Assembly: GCA_021778875.1 (NCBI GenBank)
Contig: JAJYBT010000237.1
Location: 1 to 5,613 of the forward strand
Length of the DNA stretch: 5,613 nt
Source of the DNA: Acidobacteriota bacterium
GTDB lineage: Bacteria; Acidobacteriota; Terriglobia; Terriglobales; Acidobacteriaceae
Direction: 5' to 3'
Below the pieces are notes generated by a model. That model did no database searches. It worked only from the letters and a program-made list of their open reading frames with translations, and was not told the origin of the DNA. Both the position numbers and the translations under genes were made by a program. Positions 1 through 5,309 of the stretch are shown piece by piece. Position 1 is the stretch's first letter. Each line of letters begins with the position of its first letter.

Positions 1-2546
1 CCGGTTCCAATTGCTGGTCGGCCTACGGCGCCGGATTGCCGGAAGCGCCGGTGGTCGGCTTGAGCGCGGCTCCCGCCGGCTCACAATGGAGCGTGCTTGC
101 GGCGTCGACGTATGGGCGCGGCGTGTGGCAAATCCCTCTGTGGACGGCTGCAACGCAGCTGACGACCGCATCGGCTACGCCGTCCTCGTTGACATTCGGA
201 ACGCAGGCCGACGGCACGACGAGCAGCCCGCAAACCGTAACGCTGACGAATACCGGCGGGATTGCCCTGATCCCTACGGCAGTATCTGCGACCGGCGACT
301 TCAGTGAGACGGATAACTGCATTGGGGCTAGCGTGAATGCAGGCGGCAGCTGCACCATCCAGGTGACATTTACGCCCACGCAGTCCGGCAGCAGAACGGG
401 CACGCTCACCATCAGCGCAAACGTGGCGGGAGGGCAGCTGACGGTAGCCTTGAGTGGAACCGGAGAGAGCCCCACTGCGGTCAGCGCGACTCCGGCAATG
501 GTGGACTTTGGCCAGGTGGAAGTGGGAACATCCTCGACCGCGATGCAGGTGACTTTGTCGAACACCAATGCCACGGCGATTGCGATCTCAGGGGTTGTTG
601 TTCCCGCGCCGTTTGTCCTCGCCAGCAATGCCTGCGGAAGTTCGCTGGCAGCCAACAGTTCCTGCCAGTTGAATGTGGAGTTCGCGCCGACACAGACAGG
701 CTCGGCTGCGGCAACGATGACGATTACCGATGATGCCGGTACGCAGGCGGTTGCCCTGAGCGGAACCGGCGCAGCGGTGCCGACGGACACACTTTCGCCG
801 AGCTCTCTGGTCTTTTCGGGGACTGTTGTCGGGCAGCTCTCCCCGGCTCAGGCGGTAACGCTGACGAATAGCGGAGGCGTGGCGCTGTCTTCGATTGCGA
901 TCACCGTTGCCGGACCATTTCAAGCGTCGAGCAACTGCGGTACGCAGCTGGCTGCTGGATCGAGCTGTGCCATCAGCGTTGTGTTTGCTCCCACTGCGAC
1001 AGGGGCAGCAACGGGCTCGCTCACGGTTGCTGACGCGCTGCGGTCGCAGACGGTGGCTCTCTCCGGGACGGGCCTGCAACCTCCGGCGTTCAGTGTAAGC
1101 CCATCGAGTCTGGCTTTCGCCGCGCAGCAGGTTGCCACGGCCAGCGCTCCGGCTACGCTCACGATCAGCAACAGTGGCGGCGCGTCCATGGCGAATGTGG
1201 GCTTCCAGATGACGGGACAGAACGCCGCGAGCTTTGCAACCGGCACGACAACCTGCGGAGCTACTCTGAGCAGCGGTAGCAGCTGCACTGTGCAGGTTCT
1301 CTTCCAACCAACGGTGGCAGGAAGCAACACAGCGACCCTGACGATTTCATCTTCGACATTAGGAGTCTCGCCGGCTGCGGTTCCGCTCAGTGGCACGGGA
1401 TCCGTCTCCGCGGGGCTTTCGGTGAGTCCGGCCCAGATGACATTTGCCGAGGCTGTTCTTGGGCAGGCCAGTGCCGCGCAAACAGCGACGATCACAAATA
1501 CCAGCTCAGTCAGCGCGTCCGGGCTTACGGTTGGGACGACGGCGCCGTTCAGCCTGACGCAGAATACCTGCGGCACGACGATTGCTGCCGGGGCAAGTTG
1601 CTCGGTTTCCGTTGTCTTTACTCCCACCAGCACAGGAACCGTCACCGGTGCCCTGACGGTCAGCTCGTCCACGTTAAGCCAGGTATCCACGATCTTGATG
1701 GGAACCGCGGGACTGATCGGGCAAGTACAGGCGCTGCCCTCTCTGTTGAGTTTTCCAACGACGGGTGTCGGCACAACGAGCCCAGCGCAAACGGTGACCC
1801 TGAGCAATACGAGTGCTGTCACGCTGACGGCTCTATCGCTCAGCGCTTCCAGCGGATTCCAGATTGCGACGAATTCCTGCCCCGCATCTCTGGACCCCGG
1901 CGCCAGCTGTACCGCCGCCGTGGTGTTTGCGCCGACGAGCGCCGGTCAGCAGACAGGGAATGTAACGGTTGCCAGCAGCGCGATGGCATCCAGCATGCAG
2001 ATACCGCTTTCGGGCATGGGGTTTGACTACAGCACAGGCCTCGCCGGCTCTTCCAGCGAAACTGTTGCCAGTGGACAGACGGCCAGCTTTACGGTGGTGC
2101 TTACACCGCTCCAGGGGTCCACGGGCACATTTACTTATCAATGCGGTTCGTTGCCTGCCCGCGCATCGTGCGTCTTCAATCCCGCTTCGTTAACAGTGCC
2201 GGCGAACGCGGCCGGGAATATGACACTGCAGATCGTGACTGGCCAGTCTGCAAGTGCTTCGGTAAGGCCTGCGACTCCGTGGAGAGTGTTCCCGGTTTCC
2301 CTGGCAATGGCCCTGCTGCCTTTGGCTTTCCGGCGCCGCCGCAAGAACCTGTTTCTGGCGCTGATCTTCCTGGGCATGACGGTTGGCTTATCCAGTTGTT
2401 CCGGAGCCGGCGGGATTGTCGCCTCTTCGACTCCGCCGGGAAACCCGGGTAGCAGCGTTACCCCGGCGGGAACCTACTCGATACCTGTTACGGTTTCGGC
2501 GGATGGTGTCTCGCATCAGGTATCGGTATCGCTTACGGTGGATTAA
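1..2546 (+). CDS. Large secreted/surface protein with beta-propeller end, six choice-of-anchor D modules and C-terminal hydrophobic hairpin (5'-partial)
   Basis: The reading frame (codons from base 3) is open to the left edge, so the gene begins upstream; the TTG at 36 is internal. In order it shows: a propeller-like remnant (3-140, with GAGLPEAPVVGL and STYGRGVWQIPL); six Ig-like modules (171-2021); a further beta-sandwich segment (about 2022-2265, with the FTYQCGSLPARASCVFNP pattern); a hydrophobic stretch (about 2289-2330) ending in RRRRK; a second hydrophobic stretch (about 2349-2390) running into LSSCSGAGG; and a 40-residue beta-rich tail ending in VSVSLTVD before TAA. Composition is Ser/Thr/Ala/Gly-rich with few charges, as expected for an exported protein. 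Choice-of-anchor D modules (related to ASPM-SPD2-HYDIN) are structural or adhesive rather than catalytic. I infer a cell-surface or envelope-anchored protein; substrate and partner are unknown. No convincing terminator follows the stop. Confidence 0.88.
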   Translation, partial: GSNCWSAYGAGLPEAPVVGLSAAPAGSQWSVLAASTYGRGVWQIPLWTAATQLTTASATPSSLTFGTQADGTTSSPQTVTLTNTGGIALIPTAVSATGDFSETDNCIGASVNAGGSCTIQVTFTPTQSGSRTGTLTISANVAGGQLTVALSGTGESPTAVSATPAMVDFGQVEVGTSSTAMQVTLSNTNATAIAISGVVVPAPFVLASNACGSSLAANSSCQLNVEFAPTQTGSAAATMTITDDAGTQAVALSGTGAAVPTDTLSPSSLVFSGTVVGQLSPAQAVTLTNSGGVALSSIAITVAGPFQASSNCGTQLAAGSSCAISVVFAPTATGAATGSLTVADALRSQTVALSGTGLQPPAFSVSPSSLAFAAQQVATASAPATLTISNSGGASMANVGFQMTGQNAASFATGTTTCGATLSSGSSCTVQVLFQPTVAGSNTATLTISSSTLGVSPAAVPLSGTGSVSAGLSVSPAQMTFAEAVLGQASAAQTATITNTSSVSASGLTVGTTAPFSLTQNTCGTTIAAGASCSVSVVFTPTSTGTVTGALTVSSSTLSQVSTILMGTAGLIGQVQALPSLLSFPTTGVGTTSPAQTVTLSNTSAVTLTALSLSASSGFQIATNSCPASLDPGASCTAAVVFAPTSAGQQTGNVTVASSAMASSMQIPLSGMGFDYSTGLAGSSSETVASGQTASFTVVLTPLQGSTGTFTYQCGSLPARASCVFNPASLTVPANAAGNMTLQIVTGQSASASVRPATPWRVFPVSLAMALLPLAFRRRRKNLFLALIFLGMTVGLSSCSGAGGIVASSTPPGNPGSSVTPAGTYSIPVTVSADGVSHQVSVSLTVD
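3..140 (+). other. C-terminal end of a BNR/sortilin-like beta-propeller domain (partial)
   Basis: The 46 residues encoded here contain W-S-x-Y-G-x-GLP-x-APVVGL, then about 14 residues later a W-x-VLAASTYGRGVWQIPL stretch. This pair resembles the last blade of BNR/sialidase/VPS10-type propellers, where a GLP-x-x-PV motif is followed by an L-x-A-x-TYGRGVW strand. It suggests that the missing upstream part of the gene encodes a multi-blade propeller fused to the Ig-like array. It could be a single-blade remnant; only the upstream sequence decides. Confidence 0.6.
171..2021 (+). repeat. Six tandem choice-of-anchor D (HYDIN/ASPM-like) Ig-fold modules
   Basis: Six in-frame protein repeats lie at about 171-464, 480-770, 792-1073, 1092-1400, 1416-1712 and 1728-2021, a period near 310 bases. 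Each opens with a (V/L/A)-(S/T)-P-x-x-(L/M/V)-x-F strand, has a T-(L/I)-(T/S)-N-(T/S) strand, a Cys pair, an F-x-PT-x-x-G turn, and closes with a (V/P)-(A/P)-LSGTG-like strand. Modules 5 and 6 have diverged closings (MGTAG and LSGMG). The Cys spacing is C-x10-C in module 1 and C-x9-C in modules 2 to 6, suggesting one disulfide per module after export. At DNA level the copies have diverged, apart from a 16-base identity between modules 1 and 3 (237-252 and 855-870). Confidence 0.85.
2280..2543 (+). other. C-terminal hydrophobic hairpin with Arg cluster, lipobox-like Cys and beta tail
   Basis: After the last beta-sandwich segment come a hydrophobic run (VFPVSLAMALLPLAF), the cluster RRRRK (2331-2345), a second hydrophobic run (LFLALIFLGMTVGL) and SSCSG with Cys at 2397-2399, followed by a Pro/Gly/Ser linker and a short strand-rich tail. 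The first run plus Arg cluster resembles sorting signals of the LPXTG/PEP-CTERM type in layout, but neither motif is present and the protein continues for about 67 residues. LSSC resembles a lipobox but lies far inside the protein. From memory this arrangement recurs in Acidobacteria proteins. Membrane anchoring is inferred. Confidence 0.6.
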
Positions 2547-2576
2547 GACGCATGGGATGAGTCAGCAGTGACCGGA

Positions 2577-2582
2577 TATACT
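2577..2582 (+). promoter_or_regulatory. Candidate -10 hexamer (TATACT) for the gatC-gatA unit
   Basis: TATACT matches the sigma-70 -10 consensus at five of six positions and lies 95 bases before the gatC start, in the only sizeable gap upstream of the cluster. No recognisable -35 sits 16-18 bases upstream and there is no TG extension, so this is a weak call. If used, transcription would start near 2589 and include the leader ORF at 2637-2675. Confidence 0.22.
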
Positions 2583-2636
2583 TGAACTTCGAGACGCCCG
2601 CTCGTGAGCATGTTCCTTGACTCCGGGGAGCGTTGG

Positions 2637-2675
2637 ATGGACTCGATGTCCGCAAAGGGAAGGCACTCGGCATGA
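2637..2675 (+). CDS. Putative 12-codon leader ORF overlapping the gatC start
   Basis: ATG at 2637 opens a frame reading MDSMSAKGRHSA and ending in TGA at 2673-2675. It is preceded by GGGGAG (2625-2630) at a 6-base spacing, a good Shine-Dalgarno position. Its stop overlaps the gatC ATG as ATGA (2672-2675), the classical arrangement for translational coupling. The peptide has no Gln run and resembles no attenuator peptide I know, so any role would come from coupling or mRNA accessibility rather than its sequence. A start, an SD and a stop in 39 bases can occur by chance, and gatC has its own SD, so this is a candidate only. Confidence 0.3.
   Translation: MDSMSAKGRHSA
2660..2663 (+). promoter_or_regulatory. 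Ribosome binding site of gatC
   Basis: AAGG within AAAGGGAAGG (2654-2663) lies 8 bases before the ATG at 2672. This supports ATG 2672 over the upstream in-frame TTG at 2633. Confidence 0.6.
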
Positions 2676-2983
2676 CTGCCAAAGTAACTGTAGAAGACGT
2701 GGGGCGCGTGGCAGAGCTGGCGCAACTGGAACTGGGGCCCGACGAGGCCGCGCGCATGCTGCATGACCTGAACGCCATTCTCGACTACGTGGCCCAATTG
2801 AATGAGCTGGATACGGCCGGAGTTGCTCCCTTGGCGCAGGTAAGCGAGCTGCCGGGCTACGGTGGCAGCGGCGTATTGCGAGCGGATTTGGCCGAGCCGT
2901 CAACAGACCGGGCTGCGGTGATGTCACAGGCCCCGGAAACAGACCAGGTCTTTTTCAAGGTTCCGAAGGTGATTGAGCGCTAG
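2672..2983 (+). CDS. gatC: Aspartyl/glutamyl-tRNA amidotransferase subunit C
   Basis: This 103-residue protein matches GatC in length (usually about 95-100) and pattern. It has an N-terminal VTVEDVGRVAELAQLEL helix (residues 5-21), DLNAILDYVAQLNELDTAGV (32-51), LRADL (69-73), a Pro/Asp-rich segment, and the typical end APETDQVFFKVPKVIE (87-102). GatC is non-catalytic: it wraps around GatA and stabilises it in GatCAB, the cytoplasmic enzyme that amidates misacylated Glu-tRNA(Gln), and in some species Asp-tRNA(Asn). ATG 2672 is chosen because it has an SD and places the conserved helix at the usual distance; the 13 extra codons from TTG 2633 add nothing conserved. gatA follows after 96 bases in the same direction. 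gatB is not present. Confidence 0.95.
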   Translation: MTAKVTVEDVGRVAELAQLELGPDEAARMLHDLNAILDYVAQLNELDTAGVAPLAQVSELPGYGGSGVLRADLAEPSTDRAAVMSQAPETDQVFFKVPKVIER

Positions 2984-2988
2984 GCGCG

Positions 2989-3066
2989 CCTGGAGCAAGC
3001 CGGCGGCACGAGCCACTGACACCAGCAAGAGAACACGTTGCAAGGGGCTTTTGCAGAGGCTCCAGG
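2989..3066 (+). promoter_or_regulatory. Inverted repeat and nested hairpin in the gatC-gatA spacer
   Basis: CCTGGAGC (2989-2996) and GCTCCAGG (3059-3066) are perfect 8-base inverted arms separated by 62 bases. The 3' arm includes AGG (3064-3066), the first bases of the gatA Shine-Dalgarno. Nested inside, TGCAAGG (3039-3045) can pair with TTTTGCA (3049-3055) by five Watson-Crick and two G-U pairs around a GGC loop. Together they could partly mask the gatA ribosome binding site. No T-run follows, so it is not a terminator. The long loop makes the outer stem uncertain. Confidence 0.3.
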
Positions 3067-3071
3067 AAGGA
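3064..3071 (+). promoter_or_regulatory. Ribosome binding site deciding the TTG start of gatA
   Basis: AGGAAGGA is a strong Shine-Dalgarno, with AGGAAGG ending 9 bases before TTG 3080. There is no in-frame ATG until codon 62 of the protein, inside the conserved amidase fold, so a non-ATG start is required and this site selects 3080. Confidence 0.7.
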
Positions 3072-3079
3072 ATTGCGGA

Positions 3080-4546
3080 TTGTCCAGCGAAACCAAGCCC
3101 ACGCAAACATATGTTGAGAAGCCGAAGTCGCTCGTTGAGTTGCGGGCAGGGATCACCTCCGGCGCTGTGAAGGCGGCTGACCTGGCGGCGGGCTACTACG
3201 ATCGCATCGCGGCCGTGAATCCGCACCTCAACGTCTACCTGAGCCTGACGAAAGAGCGCGCGATGGAGCAGGCGGCGCGCGTGGATGCGGCGGCAGCCAA
3301 GGGCGATCCTCTTGGTCCGCTGGCAGGTATCCCAGTGGGCATCAAGGATGTTCTGGTGATGAAGGATGCTCCGTCGACCGCCGGATCAAAGATTCTGGAG
3401 GGATACCGTCCCCCTTACGACGCAACGTCTGTTGCCCGGCTGGAGGCTGCCGGAGCCGTCCTGCTGGGTAAGGTGAACTGCGATGAGTTCGCCATGGGGT
3501 CCTCCAACGAGAACTCCGCCTATGGGGCGGTGCGCAATCCCGTCGATACGGAGCGCGTTCCCGGCGGATCGAGCGGCGGCTCGGCGGCGGCGGTGGCTGC
3601 CAACCTGGCGGTTGCCACGCTGGGAACGGATACAGGCGGCTCCATTCGCCAGCCAGCCAGCTTTTGCGGAGTAGTGGGGGTTCTGCCGACGTATGGCCGC
3701 GTCTCCCGTTACGGGTTGATTGCCTTTGCCTCATCCCTGGATCGTGTCGGGCCCTTTGCCGCGAATGTGCGCGATGCTGCCACGCTGCTGGGAATCGTTG
3801 CAGGTCATGACCCCAAGGATGCCACCAGCTCTCCGGCGCCTGTCCCGGACTACGCGGCAGAGAGTGACAAGCCGGTTGAGGGGCTCAGAATTGGCATCCC
3901 CGCGGAGTATTTTGGCGAGGGGCTGGATCCGGAGGTGCGCGCCGCGGTGGAGCGGGGCATTGAGGATCTGAAGAGCGCGGGCTGCAGCGTGAAGCCTGTT
4001 TCGCTGCCCCATACGCGCTACGCCATCCCCACGTATTACCTGGTGGCTACGGCCGAGGCCAGCGCGAATCTGGCCCGATTTGACGGGGTGCGCTATGGCT
4101 ACCGGTCTCCCGCGTCGGAAAGCCTGGCGGCGATGTACCGGCACTCCCGCGACGAGGCCTTCGGGGCAGAGGTGAAGCGGCGCATTCTGCTGGGTACGTA
4201 TGCGCTTTCCGCTGGGTATTACGACGCCTACTATCTGAAGGCGCAGCAGGTGCGTCGCCTGCTGGCGGAGGAATTCCTGCGCGCTTTTGCTGACGTGGAT
4301 GCCATTGTGACGCCCACGGCGCCCATGCCGGCATTCAAGCTGGACGAGAAGACCGGCGACCCATTGGCCATGTATCTGGCGGACATTTATACGGTGACGG
4401 CAAGCCTGGCGGGCATCTGCGGGGTGAATGTTCCCTGCGGCACAACGGCGGCGGGGCTTCCGGTGGGCATGCAGGTATTGGCTGCGCACCTGAACGAGGG
4501 CACAGCCTTCCGTGTGGCGCGGGCCGTGGAAGCCGCGCAGGGTTGA
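3080..4546 (+). CDS. gatA: Aspartyl/glutamyl-tRNA amidotransferase subunit A (glutaminase/amidase)
   Basis: This 488-residue amidase-signature protein is of normal GatA length (about 480-490). GatA hydrolyses glutamine to release ammonia, which is channelled to GatB to amidate Glu-tRNA(Gln), or Asp-tRNA(Asn). The catalytic triad is complete: Lys89 in GIPVGIKD, cis-Ser164 in PGGSSGGSA and nucleophile Ser188 in TDTGGSIRQP. These are each offset by 10 from Lys79, Ser154 and Ser178 of the Staphylococcus aureus enzyme as I recall it. Tyr319, Arg368 and Asp435 fall at the same offset from that enzyme's glutamine-binding Tyr309, Arg358 and Asp425. The family motif PTYGRVSRYGLIAFASSLD is present, preceded by VGVL where many homologues have VGLK. 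Translation is assigned from TTG 3080, supported by AGGAAGGA; TTG 3038 would add 14 unconserved residues. It follows gatC and is followed after 7 bases by a small exported protein. Confidence 0.97.
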   Translation: MSSETKPTQTYVEKPKSLVELRAGITSGAVKAADLAAGYYDRIAAVNPHLNVYLSLTKERAMEQAARVDAAAAKGDPLGPLAGIPVGIKDVLVMKDAPSTAGSKILEGYRPPYDATSVARLEAAGAVLLGKVNCDEFAMGSSNENSAYGAVRNPVDTERVPGGSSGGSAAAVAANLAVATLGTDTGGSIRQPASFCGVVGVLPTYGRVSRYGLIAFASSLDRVGPFAANVRDAATLLGIVAGHDPKDATSSPAPVPDYAAESDKPVEGLRIGIPAEYFGEGLDPEVRAAVERGIEDLKSAGCSVKPVSLPHTRYAIPTYYLVATAEASANLARFDGVRYGYRSPASESLAAMYRHSRDEAFGAEVKRRILLGTYALSAGYYDAYYLKAQQVRRLLAEEFLRAFADVDAIVTPTAPMPAFKLDEKTGDPLAMYLADIYTVTASLAGICGVNVPCGTTAAGLPVGMQVLAAHLNEGTAFRVARAVEAAQG

Positions 4547-4553
4547 GCCGGCC

Positions 4554-5291
4554 ATGCGAGCGCGCCGGGTATTCGGTTCTTGCACGATTGTTGCAGCAGC
4601 ATTGTTGTTAACGCTGCCCGCCTGTGCTGTGCGCAAATCGCACGCCGTCTTTCTGGGTGCGGTGAAGAAGGTGCCGTACTCCAGGGCCGGCGATCCTGCG
4701 GGGGCGGCTGCGGGCGAAACAGAGTTGAGGATACGTGCGCTGGTCGTCGACGGACAGCTGAAGGAATGGACAACCGGCAATGCGCATGACGTGACGGACC
4801 GGAGTTTTGTGGTGCGTCGCGCCTTGCGATTGAATGACGCCCTGCCTGCAGAGGGAGAGAGCGCGGCGGCTGCTCAGAAATCGGGGCAGTGGGTATGGCA
4901 GCGCGGGCCCTGGCTGCTGGTGGATCGCATGACCGGGCATATTACAGCGCTGAAGCTGCCGGATTATGATCCCGGTGTAAGCCAGCTAAGCTGGTTTCGC
5001 GACTACGCGGCGTACTGCGGCGTGACCGCGAGCGGAAAGAGCCTGTACGCCGTGGTGGCGCAGCTGGCCGTGCGCAAGCCGGTGCTGGCCAAAAAGCTGG
5101 CGCCGTTTGACGTGGCCAATCACCCGGTGCCGGAGTGCGACCTGCCGCAGTGGCAGCGCGAGCCTCTGCGGATTACCTTCCATCCCGCTGGCCGGGACGC
5201 GGTAAGCTACGACATTGTTCCCGGCTCGGCCGTGCTGGTGGAAGACGCCGGCGATGACTCGGATGCCGCGCCGGCGGCAAAATCCAATTGA
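4554..5291 (+). CDS. Conserved-type hypothetical exported protein, probable lipoprotein
   Basis: I do not recognise a named family. The 245-residue product starts with a signal peptide: basic RARR (2-5), a hydrophobic core (about 11-21) and LPAC with Cys24. LPAC is an acceptable but imperfect lipobox (Pro at -2), so lipidation is likely but signal peptidase I cleavage after Ala25 is possible. The mature part has no further membrane segment. It has a central Trp/aromatic-rich region (QWVWQRGPWLLVDRMTG, then LPDYDPGVSQLSWFRDY), Cys155 and Cys195 that could pair, and an acidic, Ala-rich C-terminal tail (EDAGDDSDAAPAA). ATG 4554 is chosen because the signal peptide begins there; an in-frame GTG at 4512 would put 14 residues ahead of it inside gatA. 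The only SD is a weak AGGG (4539-4542), so translation may be coupled to gatA, whose stop is 7 bases upstream. The next gene begins 18 bases after the TGA. Confidence 0.85.
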   Translation: MRARRVFGSCTIVAAALLLTLPACAVRKSHAVFLGAVKKVPYSRAGDPAGAAAGETELRIRALVVDGQLKEWTTGNAHDVTDRSFVVRRALRLNDALPAEGESAAAAQKSGQWVWQRGPWLLVDRMTGHITALKLPDYDPGVSQLSWFRDYAAYCGVTASGKSLYAVVAQLAVRKPVLAKKLAPFDVANHPVPECDLPQWQREPLRITFHPAGRDAVSYDIVPGSAVLVEDAGDDSDAAPAAKSN

Positions 5292-5294
5292 TTC

Positions 5295-5304
5295 AGGACG
5301 GGGG
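5295..5304 (+). promoter_or_regulatory. Ribosome binding site of the FmdE-family gene
   Basis: AGGACGGGGG lies 5-15 bases before GTG 5310. AGGA (5295-5298) is 11 bases from the start and the G-run (5300-5304) 5 bases. It supports the GTG start. Confidence 0.45.
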
Positions 5305-5309
5305 CTTGC

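Larger units (their letters stand above)
2547..2671 (+). other. Intergenic region upstream of gatC
   Basis: These 125 bases separate the large surface-protein gene from gatC. They contain a TATACT hexamer (2577-2582), a small inverted repeat CGAG/CTCG around a 7-base loop (2590-2604), a TTGACT hexamer (2617-2622) without a good partner, a 12-codon ORF starting at 2637, and the gatC ribosome binding site. No hairpin followed by a T-run is visible, so I cannot place a terminator for the upstream gene. Confidence 0.5.

Noticed and set aside
23..790. 255-codon antisense ORF, and a similar one at 920-1822
   Set aside because: Both are mirror frames of the Ig-like repeats, Val/Ala/Pro-rich, with no recognisable domain; long antisense frames are expected from this biased, repetitive coding sequence.
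171..2021. Regular period near 310 bases as a CRISPR or non-coding satellite array
   Set aside because: The period is a whole protein module in one open frame with diverged DNA; there are no short identical repeats with unique spacers.
36..2546. TTG at 36 as the start of the large surface-protein gene
   Set aside because: The frame is open to base 3 and the codons before 36 fit the propeller motif continuing through it; no SD or signal peptide follows.
2617..2622. TTGACT as a -35 element upstream of gatC
   Set aside because: No -10-like hexamer is found 16-18 bases downstream; the region there is GC-rich and lies in the leader ORF.
2621..2630. CTCCGGGGAG as a terminator hairpin after the surface-protein gene
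   Set aside because: The loop would be only two bases for a four-pair stem and no T-run follows; its GGGGAG is better explained as an SD.
2633..2983. TTG 2633 as the gatC start
   Set aside because: It adds 13 residues not seen in GatC proteins, and ATG 2672 has a better-placed SD and fits family length.
2973..3170. 65-codon ORF bridging the gatC-gatA spacer
   Set aside because: It starts with TTG inside gatC without an SD, overlaps the start of gatA by 91 bases, and its product is Arg/Ser-rich with no motif.
3731..4780. 349-codon antisense ORF across gatA and the next gene
   Set aside because: It runs opposite two well-supported genes, is His/Arg-rich and shows no family motif. Its length follows from high GC in codon third positions.
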